The notes under the pieces are model-generated. The model saw nothing but the letters and a program-made list of their open reading frames with translations. It did no database searches and was not told the origin of the DNA. Position numbers and translations under genes: made by a program. A stretch of 64,000 bases of DNA from Clostridiaceae bacterium (lineage in GTDB: Bacteria; Bacillota; Clostridia; SK-Y3): positions 1 through 64,000 of the forward strand of contig JAAYHJ010000031.1 of the NCBI GenBank assembly GCA_012735465.1, read 5' to 3'. Positions 53,663-63,387 of this stretch are shown one piece after another (the stretch's first letter is position 1; every line of letters starts with the position of its first letter).

Positions 53663-54343
53663 ATGGAATGGGATAAAGATATTGCCTCAAAGATTGACCA
53701 TACCCTGTTAAAAGCCGATGCAACCGTTAGCGAAATAAAAAAGTTATGCAAAGAGGCAAAACAATATAGTTTTGCATCGGTATGTGTAAACCCTTCCTAT
53801 GTAAAATTAGCGTCGCAACTATTGGAGCAAAGCGGAATAAGGGTATGTACGGTGGTTGGGTTTCCTCTTGGTGCTACAACCACACGTACAAAGGTGGCAG
53901 AAACAGTGGAAGCAATAGAAAACGGAGCAACGGAAATTGATATGGTTATCAATATAGGTGCTCTCAAGTCAGGAAAAATGGATATTGTTAAAGAAGATAT
54001 TAAATCGGTGGTTGAGGCAGCAAAAGGTAAGGCAAAGGTTAAGGTAATCATTGAAACATGCCTCCTGACTGATGAAGAAAAGATACAAGCATGTTCTGTT
54101 GCAAAGGAAGCAGGGGCTGATTTTGTAAAGACTTCCACAGGCTTTAGCACAGGCGGAGCAACCGTTGAAGATGTACAGTTGATGAGGAAAACGGTTGGAA
54201 ATGAAATGGGAGTAAAAGCCTCGGGGAAAATAAGGGATTATGAAACAGCAGTTGCTATGCTCAATGCAGGAGCCAACCGATTGGGCACCAGCTCTTCCAT
54301 TGCAATTGTCACCAATAAAAATTCCGGAATCAAGGATTATTAA
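53663..54343 (+). CDS. deoC: Deoxyribose-phosphate aldolase
   Basis: A protein of 226 residues from the ATG with GGAAGGAGGA upstream; a longer in-frame start inside the DUF1858 gene is unlikely. The aldolase barrel shows [63 protein letters not shown], the Schiff-base Lys in [14 protein letters not shown] and the second Lys in [11 protein letters not shown]. It splits 2-deoxyribose 5-phosphate into glyceraldehyde 3-phosphate and acetaldehyde. The acetaldehyde could be reduced by the alcohol dehydrogenase encoded next, which makes a small salvage-to-fermentation unit plausible. Confidence 0.95.
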   Translation: MEWDKDIASKIDHTLLKADATVSEIKKLCKEAKQYSFASVCVNPSYVKLASQLLEQSGIRVCTVVGFPLGATTTRTKVAETVEAIENGATEIDMVINIGALKSGKMDIVKEDIKSVVEAAKGKAKVKVIIETCLLTDEEKIQACSVAKEAGADFVKTSTGFSTGGATVEDVQLMRKTVGNEMGVKASGKIRDYETAVAMLNAGANRLGTSSSIAIVTNKNSGIKDY

Positions 54344-54354
54344 AAGTTGAAGGT

Positions 54355-54376
54355 TTACCCAAATGATTTGGGGTAA
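54355..54376. promoter_or_regulatory. Palindrome between deoC and the alcohol dehydrogenase gene
   Basis: TTACCCAAAT and ATTTGGGGTAA mirror each other with one extra G and a one-base centre. There is no T-tract, so an operator or mRNA-stability hairpin is more likely than a terminator. Confidence 0.4.
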
Positions 54377-54433
54377 CATAAAATAAAAGGTTATTTATAA
54401 TGCAGATGTATAATCTAAAAAGGAGGATTACAT

Positions 54434-55597
54434 ATGAATAGTTTTGAGTTTTATAATCCGGTAAGAGTAATCTTTGGAAATGATAAAATGGACAGATTGG
54501 GCGAACTGGCCGCCCAGTATGGGAAAAAGGCCCTGCTGGTTAAACAAAAAAGCAAATCCCTGGAGAGATTGGGGATATATGATAGAGCAAAAAAACTCTT
54601 GATTGATGCAGGGATGGAAGTATATGAACTGGAAGGGGTGGTACCCAATCCTCGAATTTCATCCGTAAGGGAAGGAGCAGAAATTTGTAAAAAGAATGGG
54701 ATTGACATTGTCATTGCCGTAGGAGGCGGCAGCTGTATTGATTGTGCTAAGGCTATATGTATTGCAGCAAAAGATGACGGGGATGTATGGGACTTCTTTA
54801 CATTAAAAAGGACCGCAAAGGATGCCCTTCCCCTTGGAGTGGTATCCACTCTTGCCGGGACCGGCTCAGAAATGAATGTTAATGCCGTGATTACAAATGA
54901 GGAGACGAAGAAAAAATGGTCGATCCATTATGAAATGTTATATCCTAAGTTTGCCATAATTGATCCTAAGCTGCAGCTTTCCGTTTCACCCAAGGTAACG
55001 GCTGCAACGGCATTTGATATAGTATCCCACTGCCTGGAATCCTATTTTGATTCTTGTCCAAATACTCCTCTGCAGGATGGCATAGATGAGACAATCATGC
55101 GCACTACCATGGAATGTGCCCGAATACTTGTAAAGACTCCCGATGATTTGGAGGCAAGGACTAATTTCTGCTGGTGTTCAACCCTTGCGCTAAACGGGCT
55201 AACCGATGCCGGTAAAAACGGGGACCCTTATGATGCTCATACCATAGAGCATGAGATTGGTGCTTTGTATGATGTTCCTCACGGGGAAGGGCTTGCGGTG
55301 GTTCAACCGGCATGGCTGAAGGTAAAAGCAAAGAAAGATCCGAGAAAATTTGTACAGCTGGCAGAAAGGGTATTTGGCATTGATAAGTCCGGAAAGGAAG
55401 ACCTGGAAGTAGCCTTTGAGGCAATTGATGCATTAAAGCAATGGGCAAAGGAAATAGGAAACCGTACCACATTAAAGGAGCTGGGGGTTGAAAAAGACAG
55501 GTTGGAAGAAATTGTTGAAGGAATATTAAGCAATCCTGAAGGACGCAACCTGGACAGAAATGATGTAATGGAAGCACTGTTGGATTGCTATGAATGA
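54434..55597 (+). CDS. Iron-containing alcohol dehydrogenase (BdhA/YqhD-like)
   Basis: A protein of 387 residues behind AAGGAGG. The N terminus SFEFYNPVRVIFGNDKMDRL is typical of the butanol-dehydrogenase subgroup. The nucleotide site shows GGGSCIDCAKAI, followed by STLAGTGSEMN. Metal ligands are an Asp in KFAIIDPKL-type sequence and His residues in HCLESYF, THEIGALYDVPHGEG (as TIEHEIGALYDVPHGEGLAV in parts) and downstream. It should reduce aldehydes to alcohols with NAD(P)H at the end of fermentation. It follows deoC by 90 bases with its own ribosome site. Confidence 0.93.
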   Translation: MNSFEFYNPVRVIFGNDKMDRLGELAAQYGKKALLVKQKSKSLERLGIYDRAKKLLIDAGMEVYELEGVVPNPRISSVREGAEICKKNGIDIVIAVGGGSCIDCAKAICIAAKDDGDVWDFFTLKRTAKDALPLGVVSTLAGTGSEMNVNAVITNEETKKKWSIHYEMLYPKFAIIDPKLQLSVSPKVTAATAFDIVSHCLESYFDSCPNTPLQDGIDETIMRTTMECARILVKTPDDLEARTNFCWCSTLALNGLTDAGKNGDPYDAHTIEHEIGALYDVPHGEGLAVVQPAWLKVKAKKDPRKFVQLAERVFGIDKSGKEDLEVAFEAIDALKQWAKEIGNRTTLKELGVEKDRLEEIVEGILSNPEGRNLDRNDVMEALLDCYE

Positions 55598-55630
55598 TAT
55601 AAATAAGATTTATAAATAGTAAAACATAAA

Positions 55631-55672
55631 AAAGGCGCGAAAAGCAACGAACAATTATATTTTCGCGCCTTT
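55631..55672. terminator. Bidirectional terminator between the alcohol dehydrogenase and LysR genes
   Basis: AAAGGCGCGAAA pairs with TTTCGCGCCTTT around an 18-base loop. It overlaps the last codons of the convergent LysR gene. Confidence 0.8.
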
Positions 55673-56545
55673 TAGCATATCAATGAAGGTTGATGCGGCG
55701 CGGGAAAGGGGTACGTTTTTTAAAGTACATATGCCCAGTTTTCTTGGGGGCAGTTCTTCCATAACATCAATTTTAAAAAGTTCTCCTCTTTCAATTTCAG
55801 CAGCAGCACTTTCCTTTAAAACATGAGCTATACCTAATCCGATTTTTGCAAATTCAACCAGCAAATCATTGCTTTCCAATTCTATTTCCGGAACCCAATA
55901 TATATTTTTTTCCCTTAAAAAAGAGTCAATATTGCGGCGAGTCATGCTCTTTTTCTCCAACATGAGCAGTGGATAAGAAGACAGCTCCTCAAGCGTTACC
56001 TTTCGGTTTTTAAGAAAAGAAAACTTATGGCATGCAACAAAAATATCTTCCACGGTAAGAAAAGCATCCACCATTATACTCTTGTCTTTAATCGGAAGGG
56101 TGGCAATTCCCAAATCAAGGGTTCCGTTTTTAAGTAAATCCAGTATCTGGGAGGAGGTTCTGTTTATTACCTGTATCTTAATGCGAGGGTATTCAATATT
56201 AAACCGTTCCAGGTATGGAATCAAGTGATATTTGCAAATGGTGTCGCTGGCACCAATCCGTATTTCACCGCTATTAAGATTTTTCATTTCTAAAAATTTA
56301 TTTTCTGCACTTTTAAAAAAATGATAGGCTTGTTCCACATGCTTATAAAGAAGTTCCCCTTCCCAGGTCAGTACAACTTTCCTGCTTTTTCTGAAAAACA
56401 ATTTGCATCCCATTTTTTCTTCAAGGCTTTTTATGGACTGGCTGACTGCTGACTGGGTTATAAACAACTTTTTAGCAGCTTCTGAAAAGCTTTCAAATTT
56501 TGCTGCGTAATAAAAAATTTTATAAAGCTCAAAATTTATATCCAT
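55655..56545 (-). CDS. LysR-family transcriptional regulator
   Basis: A protein of 296 residues. The winged helix-turn-helix is at residues 3-62: LYKIFYYAAKFESFSEAAKK, LFITQSAVSQSIKSLEEKMG. The effector domain starts near 90 (GEIRIGASDTICKYHLIPYL) and is of the CysL/CbbR-like type. It is convergent with the alcohol dehydrogenase gene and divergent from purL, whose start lies 115 bases away. LysR proteins often control the divergent gene, but a purine gene would be an unusual target. No T-N11-A box was assigned. Confidence 0.92.
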   Translation of the reverse strand: MDINFELYKIFYYAAKFESFSEAAKKLFITQSAVSQSIKSLEEKMGCKLFFRKSRKVVLTWEGELLYKHVEQAYHFFKSAENKFLEMKNLNSGEIRIGASDTICKYHLIPYLERFNIEYPRIKIQVINRTSSQILDLLKNGTLDLGIATLPIKDKSIMVDAFLTVEDIFVACHKFSFLKNRKVTLEELSSYPLLMLEKKSMTRRNIDSFLREKNIYWVPEIELESNDLLVEFAKIGLGIAHVLKESAAAEIERGELFKIDVMEELPPRKLGICTLKNVPLSRAASTFIDMLKGAKI

Positions 56546-56660
56546 AAGTACTCCTTATGCTTTGGATTAGTAATATTCATTTTACTTATCCATTATATCA
56601 TATTAAAATAAGAATATACAGTTGTTCGTGTTAAAAACCAAGATAAAGAGGTGTATGAGC

Positions 56661-59600
56661 ATGGGAAAAGAAGTAAGAAGGGTATACGTGGAAAAGAAAA
56701 AAGGGTTTGATGTGGAAGCCCAGGCATTACTGCATGATTTAAGGGATAACCTTGGAATTGCTGAACTGGAAGGAGTACGGATCATCAACAGATACGACGT
56801 GTCAGGGATTTCCGATGAGGAGTATAAAAAAGCAAGGGATACCATATTTTCTGAACCTCCGGTGGATAAGGTGTATGATGAAAGAATAGATATAGATCCT
56901 TCAGCCCGGGTTTTTGCTGTTGAATATTTGCCGGGGCAGTTTGACCAGAGGGCGGATTCGGCAGCCCAGTGCATACAAATACTAACCCAGGGAGAACGGC
57001 CTAAGGTAAGGGTGGCAAAGATTATTGTGCTGGAAGGGCAACTGACCGATGGACAGTTTGACAAGATTAAAAATTACTGCATTAACCCGGTGGAAGCCCA
57101 TGAAGCCGGTTTGGATAAACCGGAAACCTTGGATGTAGAGGTTAAGGTTCCTGAGGATGTGTCGATAGTGGAGGGCTTTATAGATATGTCCCGGGAGCAG
57201 TTACAGGACCTTCTTAAGGAAATGGCCTTTGCCATGGATTTGGATGACCTCGTGTTTTGCCAGGAATATTTCAGGGACAAGGAAAAAAGAAATCCTACTG
57301 TAACCGAAATGCGAATGATTGATACCTATTGGTCGGACCACTGCCGGCACACTACTTTTTTGACCAATATTGATGAAGTAGAATTTGAAAAAAATCACTA
57401 CAATGAAGTGATAGAAAAAGTTTATCAGGATTACCTTACAGTCCGCAATGAGGTATACGGGAGCAATAAAAAACCAGTATGTCTTATGGATATTGCAACC
57501 ATGGGCATGAAAGCGATTAAGAAGGCCGGTAAATTGCAGGACTTGGATGAATCGGATGAGATAAATGCATGCAGCATAAAGGTTAATGTGGACGTGGACG
57601 GAAAAGATGAAGAATGGCTTGTAATGTTTAAAAATGAAACTCACAACCATCCTACTGAAATTGAACCTTTTGGAGGGGCAGCAACCTGCCTTGGAGGTGC
57701 AATTCGTGACCCCCTGTCGGGAAGGACCTACGTGTACCAGGCAATGCGTGTAACGGGTAGTGGTGACCCGCGGACCAGGGTGGAAGATACCCTTCCCGGT
57801 AAGTTACCCCAAAGAAAAATTACCACCGGTGCAGCTCAAGGCTATAGTTCCTATGGCAACCAGGTGGGGCTGGCAACCGGGCTGGTGGCAGAAATTTATG
57901 ACGAGGGATACGTGGCAAAAAGATTGGAAATTGGGGCTGTAGTAGGTGCGGCACCTAAGAAAAATGTGAGAAGGGAAAAGCCAAAGCCGGGGGATGTGGT
58001 AATCCTGCTGGGCGGAAGAACAGGCCGGGACGGCTGTGGCGGCGCCACCGGTTCCTCCAAGGCTCATACGGAAGAGTCCCTTGAAACCTGCGGTGCAGAG
58101 GTGCAGAAAGGGAACCCGCCGGAAGAACGTAAAATACAGAGATTGTTCCGTAATCCCGATGTCACGCGCATGATTAAAAAGTGCAATGATTTTGGAGCCG
58201 GAGGAGTCTCGGTTGCCATTGGTGAATTGGCGGACGGGCTTGAAATAAACCTGGATGTGATACCTAAAAAATATGAAGGCCTGGATGGTACCGAACTGGC
58301 TATATCGGAATCACAGGAGCGTATGGCGTTAATTGTATCGAAAGAGGATGCACCGGCATTTATCCGTGCGGCAAGGGAAGAAAACCTTGAAGCAACGGAA
58401 GTTGCAGTTGTAACAGAGGATAAAAGGCTTAAAATGCTGTGGAGAGGTAAAACCATTGTGGATGTGAGCAGGGAGTTTTTAAACTCCAACGGTGCGCCAA
58501 AAAGTACAAAGGTGTTTGTAAGAGCACCAAAAGATGAAAGCAGAGCTTTCGGCGGGTTTGCAGCAAAAGTTGAAGATTGTAATGCAGGTATAGAAAAAAG
58601 ATGGATTCAAACAATGCAAAACCTGAATGTATGCAGCCAAAAAGGACTTGTGGAAAGGTTTGACAGCAGCATTGGCGCGGGGACGGTTCTTATGCCCTAT
58701 GGAGGAAAATACCAGCTTACTCCAATCGAAAGCATGGTTGCAAAAATACCTGTTTTGGAAGGAGATACCAAAACCGGTACGGTTATGTCTTATGGATACA
58801 GCCCTGTAATTTCCAAATGGAGCCCTTTCCATGGTGCGGTGTATGCGGTAGTGGAATCGGTTTCAAAGGTTGTAGCTGCAGGAGGAAACTATGAGACCGT
58901 ACGGCTCACCCTTCAGGAATATTTTGAAAGGTTGGGAAATGATGCTGAAAGGTGGGGCAAGCCTTTTAGCGCACTGCTGGGCGCCTTTTATGCCCAGATC
59001 AAGCTGGGTATTCCGGCTATTGGGGGAAAGGACAGCATGTCCGGTACTTTTAATGAATTGACCGTGCCTCCCACCCTTGTATCCTTTGCATTGGACGTAG
59101 TGAACGTGGATAAGGTAATTTCACCGGAATTTAAACGTGATGACAGCACGGTGGTATATCTTCCTTTAATGAAGGATGAATATGATCTTCCGGATTTTGA
59201 GCAGTTGAAATGCAATTATTCCTTACTGCACAGGTTGATTGGTGAAGGAAAGATACTGGCTGCCCACACGGTACGGGGCGGAGGATTATGTGAAACCATC
59301 AGCAAAATGTGCTTTGGCAATAAAATAGGGTTTGTTTTTGATGATGATATGAATGAAAAGGATTTATTTACCCCGGCCTATGGTTCTATAGTTGTAGAAA
59401 TTGCCAATGGTGAAGAGGCAAGCAAATTGTTTGAAGGGTTACAGTACCTCATCCTGGGGCATACTCAGAAAAAAAGGGTTATTACGGTAAAAGGCAAAGA
59501 AATTGACTTGGAACACGTGCTTCATAACTGGGAAGAACCGTTGGAAAGGATATTCCCCACCCGAGTGAAGGAAGTAAAAGAAAAGCCAAAGACTCCTTTT

Positions 59601-60440
59601 TACGATAAGGGCCCCATAATAAAAGCAAGGGCATCCTTTGCAAAGCCAAGGGTATTTATGCCCGTGTTTCCGGGGACAAATTGTGAGTATGATACGGCAA
59701 AAGCTTTTGAAAGAGCCGGTGCAGTGGTGGATACCCTGGTCATACGCAATCTTTCATCGGTAGAAATTGAGCAGTCCCTGGAAGCCATGGTAAATAAGAT
59801 TAATAATGCCCAGATTATAATGCTTCCGGGTGGATTCAGCGGCGGAGATGAGCCGGACGGTTCGGGTAAATTTATTGCAACTGCCTTCAGGAATCCAAAG
59901 GTAAAAGAAGCGGTGATGAATTTGCTAAAGCACAGGGACGGGCTGATGCTTGGCATTTGCAATGGTTTTCAGGCGCTTATCAAACTGGGCCTGGTACCTT
60001 ATGGAGAGATAAGGGATATTGATGAAAATTGTCCTACGCTTACATTTAATACCATCGGCCGCCATGTTTCATGCATGGTTCGGACAAAAGTGGTATCCAA
60101 CCTTTCACCATGGTTTAACAATGTAAAGGTGGGGGATATTCATACCATTGCAGTTTCCCATGGAGAAGGAAGATTTGTTGCCTCAAAAGAAATAATTGAA
60201 GCTTTGATGGAAAAAGGTCAGATAGCAACCCAGTACGTGGATTTGGACGACAACCCCACTTATGATATACGCTTTAATCCAAATGGTTCTGTTGAAGCAA
60301 TAGAAGGAATAACCAGCCCGGACGGCAGGGTATTGGGCAAGATGGGACATTCGGAAAGAATAGGGTCCAATGTAGCAAAAAATGTTCCGGGAGAAAAAGA
60401 CCAAAAAATATTTGAAGCAGGGGTGCGGTATTTTAAATAA
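56661..60440 (+). CDS. purL: Phosphoribosylformylglycinamidine synthase, single-chain form
   Basis: A protein of 1259 residues from the ATG after AGAGGTG; ATG at 56655 and an upstream in-frame start are less well placed. It is the fused PurS/PurL/PurQ form. The N-terminal part precedes synthetase motifs YWSDHCRHTTF, KNETHNHPTEIEPFGGAATC, GAGGVSVAIGELADG, and later GGKDSMSGTF. A C-terminal glutaminase domain has FPGTNCEYDTAKAF, LPGGFSGGDEPDGSGK, the nucleophile in LGICNGFQALIKLG and a late His/Glu pair. It makes FGAM from FGAR in purine synthesis. Many Bacillota use split purS-purL-purQ genes, but the long form is common in clostridia. No other pur gene is adjacent. Confidence 0.95.
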   Translation: MGKEVRRVYVEKKKGFDVEAQALLHDLRDNLGIAELEGVRIINRYDVSGISDEEYKKARDTIFSEPPVDKVYDERIDIDPSARVFAVEYLPGQFDQRADSAAQCIQILTQGERPKVRVAKIIVLEGQLTDGQFDKIKNYCINPVEAHEAGLDKPETLDVEVKVPEDVSIVEGFIDMSREQLQDLLKEMAFAMDLDDLVFCQEYFRDKEKRNPTVTEMRMIDTYWSDHCRHTTFLTNIDEVEFEKNHYNEVIEKVYQDYLTVRNEVYGSNKKPVCLMDIATMGMKAIKKAGKLQDLDESDEINACSIKVNVDVDGKDEEWLVMFKNETHNHPTEIEPFGGAATCLGGAIRDPLSGRTYVYQAMRVTGSGDPRTRVEDTLPGKLPQRKITTGAAQGYSSYGNQVGLATGLVAEIYDEGYVAKRLEIGAVVGAAPKKNVRREKPKPGDVVILLGGRTGRDGCGGATGSSKAHTEESLETCGAEVQKGNPPEERKIQRLFRNPDVTRMIKKCNDFGAGGVSVAIGELADGLEINLDVIPKKYEGLDGTELAISESQERMALIVSKEDAPAFIRAAREENLEATEVAVVTEDKRLKMLWRGKTIVDVSREFLNSNGAPKSTKVFVRAPKDESRAFGGFAAKVEDCNAGIEKRWIQTMQNLNVCSQKGLVERFDSSIGAGTVLMPYGGKYQLTPIESMVAKIPVLEGDTKTGTVMSYGYSPVISKWSPFHGAVYAVVESVSKVVAAGGNYETVRLTLQEYFERLGNDAERWGKPFSALLGAFYAQIKLGIPAIGGKDSMSGTFNELTVPPTLVSFALDVVNVDKVISPEFKRDDSTVVYLPLMKDEYDLPDFEQLKCNYSLLHRLIGEGKILAAHTVRGGGLCETISKMCFGNKIGFVFDDDMNEKDLFTPAYGSIVVEIANGEEASKLFEGLQYLILGHTQKKRVITVKGKEIDLEHVLHNWEEPLERIFPTRVKEVKEKPKTPFYDKGPIIKARASFAKPRVFMPVFPGTNCEYDTAKAFERAGAVVDTLVIRNLSSVEIEQSLEAMVNKINNAQIIMLPGGFSGGDEPDGSGKFIATAFRNPKVKEAVMNLLKHRDGLMLGICNGFQALIKLGLVPYGEIRDIDENCPTLTFNTIGRHVSCMVRTKVVSNLSPWFNNVKVGDIHTIAVSHGEGRFVASKEIIEALMEKGQIATQYVDLDDNPTYDIRFNPNGSVEAIEGITSPDGRVLGKMGHSERIGSNVAKNVPGEKDQKIFEAGVRYFK

Positions 60441-60451
60441 GTAAGGAGACT

Positions 60452-60496
60452 AAAAGGAGCCATGAGGTATGAAAGGTATTTCATGGCTTCTTTTAT
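60452..60496 (+). terminator. Terminator after purL
   Basis: AAAAGGAGCCATGA pairs with TCATGGCTTCTTTT (one G-U pair) around a 15-base loop and runs into TTTTATA. Confidence 0.75.
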
Positions 60497-60602
60497 AGAG
60501 ACTTTTTTCACTAGCAACATTTATTCTATTTCTTTATAAGGTTCAATATGTTATAATTACTACTAAACAAAATCCTGTCTGTCAAAAAGGTAGGTATTGA
60601 AG

Positions 60603-62204
60603 TTGATAAATATGGATACAATTACAATTCACAGAAAAGAAGCCAGGGATATATTTTCAGATATTTTAGTACCCTTATCGGATAGACTGGAATATGTAGG
60701 AAGCAAGTCCTATATATTACCAACATATTTTTGCAGGTATGTTGGTATTGAAGGAGACGTAGACGAATACAATAACAAACTGTACTGGTTGGATAAAAAA
60801 TTGCAAAATAATGCTAACGGATATGTGCGCATGTCAAGTCCTCTTAATATACCCGTGGTAAACATTATAGATAAGTTAAAGGATGTTAAAACAATTCGGG
60901 AATTGGTAGCAAGGGCGGTTATAGAAAGTTTACTGCCGGCTACTAAAAGGACCCCGCTGAATAACCTTATTTCCAGTGCGTTTAAAGATGTTTTGGAATT
61001 ATACAATTCCCGCGAAAAAAATTTTACAAAGGTAAAAAATTTCTCCATAAAAATGTTGATATGGCTAAATGAATGGTTTTATAAACTATATACAAATTTT
61101 GATTTAAAGGAATCTCCAAAAGTATTATTTTATGGAAATATTAAAGAGCATGAGGTATATTTTTTGGTATTATTATCTAAAATAGGCTGCGATGTTTTGT
61201 ATATAAACCCGGATAAAGAAGGGGACAAGGTTTTTAAAAGTTTGGAGCATGACCGAAAATATTCACAGTTGATAGAACTAAAAAATTCAATGAAGGCCGG
61301 GCCTTTTCCTACTAAAGAGGTGGAAATAAGAAAACCTACCGTTGCTTACAGCGTGGAGCAGGAAGTAAGTAGCGTATTATATAGCGGAGAAAGCCTTTTA
61401 TTTCGTCCCCGCCAGTTTGAAGGATGCGATACATCGCCCATTACTTTAAAGACAACCTATGACGAGTTTAAGATTCTGTGGAGAGAAATTGCAAAAGTAA
61501 GACCGGAATTCAAAGTAGAAGGCAGTAAAGTGTATATTCCCAATTTATTTATAAAGATAAACGGAGTATTTGATGATATACAAAAATACTGGGCGGATTT
61601 TAAGTATGTGGTTAATACCAATAATACATTATTAATCAAAGAGATACCTTTTACTAAGCAAGTATTATCCAGGCAGGAAATGTATTCCTTAGCATTTTAC
61701 ATAAAGGATAATAAGATTGAAAGTGAAAGGATAAAAGAGTCCAAGTTTTACAGATACAAATATTTAAAGGAAAGCATACAGGATTTTATTTTAAGAAAAA
61801 CGGAAAGACTGATGGAATCAGGCATATTTAAGAATAAAGTGGATGCTAATTTTAAAGTCAAGATACTTGCAACGGTCCTATCCCTTGATGAAAGGATTGT
61901 AAATTTAATAGAAGTGTTCGATTATACCGAAGAGATTCCCAAACTAGTTATATACGCAGGAAATAAAAACCTTTTCAATGAACACGACTTAATTACACTG
62001 GCTTTTTTAAATTTGGTGGGTATAGACATAGCAATATTTACACCTACTAATTATAACAATATAGAATTAGGATTAAAAGAAAAGTACTACGATGTAATTC
62101 AGCTGCCGAAGGTAGGATATAATTTACAGGTACCGGGGAATATACAAAAACTTTCTGGTAAAGAAAGTTTGTTAAATAAAATATTTAAAATAATAGGAAA
62201 GTGA
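60603..62204 (+). CDS. YceG-family protein, partner of TelA
   Basis: A protein of 533 residues. The start is uncertain: TTG at 60603 is eight bases after AGGTAGG, TTG at 60597 is closer and ATG at 60612 is further away. Recognisable features are YILPTYFCRYVGIEGDVDEY, LYWLDKKLQ, PKVLFYGNIKEHEVYFLVLL, SKIGCDVLYINPDKEGD and a late VIYAGNKNLFNEHDLITLAF. These fit the YceG family encoded beside yceH/telA in Bacillus yceCDEFGH-type stress clusters. It has no signal peptide. The biochemical role is unknown; it may act with TelA and TerD-type proteins, but no terD genes are seen here. Confidence 0.75.
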   Translation: MINMDTITIHRKEARDIFSDILVPLSDRLEYVGSKSYILPTYFCRYVGIEGDVDEYNNKLYWLDKKLQNNANGYVRMSSPLNIPVVNIIDKLKDVKTIRELVARAVIESLLPATKRTPLNNLISSAFKDVLELYNSREKNFTKVKNFSIKMLIWLNEWFYKLYTNFDLKESPKVLFYGNIKEHEVYFLVLLSKIGCDVLYINPDKEGDKVFKSLEHDRKYSQLIELKNSMKAGPFPTKEVEIRKPTVAYSVEQEVSSVLYSGESLLFRPRQFEGCDTSPITLKTTYDEFKILWREIAKVRPEFKVEGSKVYIPNLFIKINGVFDDIQKYWADFKYVVNTNNTLLIKEIPFTKQVLSRQEMYSLAFYIKDNKIESERIKESKFYRYKYLKESIQDFILRKTERLMESGIFKNKVDANFKVKILATVLSLDERIVNLIEVFDYTEEIPKLVIYAGNKNLFNEHDLITLAFLNLVGIDIAIFTPTNYNNIELGLKEKYYDVIQLPKVGYNLQVPGNIQKLSGKESLLNKIFKIIGK

Positions 62205-62229
62205 GTAGTAAAGTGAAAGGAGAAAACCG

Positions 62230-63318
62230 ATGGAAACAGGAGCTTTGCAAACAACAACCTTTGATTTGCAAAAAACACAGGAAGAAATAAAAAACAAGTT
62301 AATGAATTCGCAAGAGGTAATTGCAATAGCCAATCAGGTAGATATAAATAAACCGGACACTATTTTAAATTTTGGAGCAAGGCCGGCTGAGCAGGTATCC
62401 AAAATCCATGATAAAATTTTATATTCCATGGAGGCAACAAGGGTAGAAGATTCAGGGGAATTATTGAACCAATTGACAAAGATAATAGACAAGTTCCAGA
62501 TAAAGGACTTTAAGGAGAAAAAGCCCGGGCTTTTTGAAAAGATGTTTAAAAATATTGCAAAAGAAATTGAGGAATTTTTTAAGAAGTACCATACGATGGG
62601 AGAAGAGGTACAGAAGGTTTATGTGCAATTGCAAAAGTATTTGGTGGAAATAAATAAGTCAAACGAAATATTGGATGAAATGTTTAAAAATACCCTTGAA
62701 TACTATGGTGAGCTTGAAAAATATATTTATGCAGGGGATATGGTAATTAACAAGATAAAAGAAGAAGTGATTCCCAGGCTGGAATCAAGAGCGGAAGACC
62801 CAAATGACCGACTGGCTCCTGTTGAATTAAACAATGCAAAGATGATGCTGGAAATGCTGGAGCAAAGGATATACGATTTGAGGGGAGCAGAAAACATTGC
62901 GCTGCAGGCACTGCCTTCTATAGCCGCAATACGCAGCGGGAACTATAACTTAATCCGTAAATTAAACTCAGCCGTAATCATAACCATGCCGGTATTTAAG
63001 AGCTGTTTAATCCAGGCTATTACGATAAAGAGGCAGCTAAACCAGGCAAAAGCCTTGAAGGCCTTTGACGATACGACAAATGAGCTGTTGGTTCAGAATG
63101 CCAGAAACTTATCCGAAGCAATGAAACAAACGGCCATGTTATCCGGTGGCAGTACCTTTGATATTGCAAAATTGGAAGAAAGCTGGAATACGTTAAAGAA
63201 CGGTATAGAGGAAACGAAACGTATACAGGAAGAAATTCGCCAGGCAAGGATTGACGGTACACAAAGGCTAAAGGCTTTAAAAGAAGAGTTTACATCAAGG
63301 CATATGTTATCCGACTAA
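62230..63318 (+). CDS. Toxic anion resistance protein TelA/YceH
   Basis: A protein of 362 residues behind AAAGGAG. It is almost wholly helical. The family marks are TILNFGARPAEQVSKIHDKI near residue 40, GLFEKMFKNIAKEIEEFFKKY (in parts: GLFEKMFKNIAKEIEEF), LAPVELNNAKMMLEMLEQRI and a late FVSRH-like FTSRHMLSD. The name comes from tellurite resistance, but the wider family is linked to envelope and phage stress. The gene lies 25 bases after yceG, so they form an operon, closed by the following hairpin. Confidence 0.9.
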   Translation: METGALQTTTFDLQKTQEEIKNKLMNSQEVIAIANQVDINKPDTILNFGARPAEQVSKIHDKILYSMEATRVEDSGELLNQLTKIIDKFQIKDFKEKKPGLFEKMFKNIAKEIEEFFKKYHTMGEEVQKVYVQLQKYLVEINKSNEILDEMFKNTLEYYGELEKYIYAGDMVINKIKEEVIPRLESRAEDPNDRLAPVELNNAKMMLEMLEQRIYDLRGAENIALQALPSIAAIRSGNYNLIRKLNSAVIITMPVFKSCLIQAITIKRQLNQAKALKAFDDTTNELLVQNARNLSEAMKQTAMLSGGSTFDIAKLEESWNTLKNGIEETKRIQEEIRQARIDGTQRLKALKEEFTSRHMLSD

Positions 63319-63336
63319 ATAGCATTAATATTTTTT

Positions 63337-63378
63337 GGGCAGTTTTCTAAAACAATTCTTTGTTTTGTAAAACTGCCC
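63337..63378. terminator. Bidirectional terminator between telA and the phosphorylase gene
   Basis: GGGCAGTTTT pairs perfectly with AAAACTGCCC; an inner AAAAC/GTTTT pairing extends the stem. It lies between two convergent stops. Confidence 0.8.
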
Positions 63379-63387
63379 TGTCTGCAA

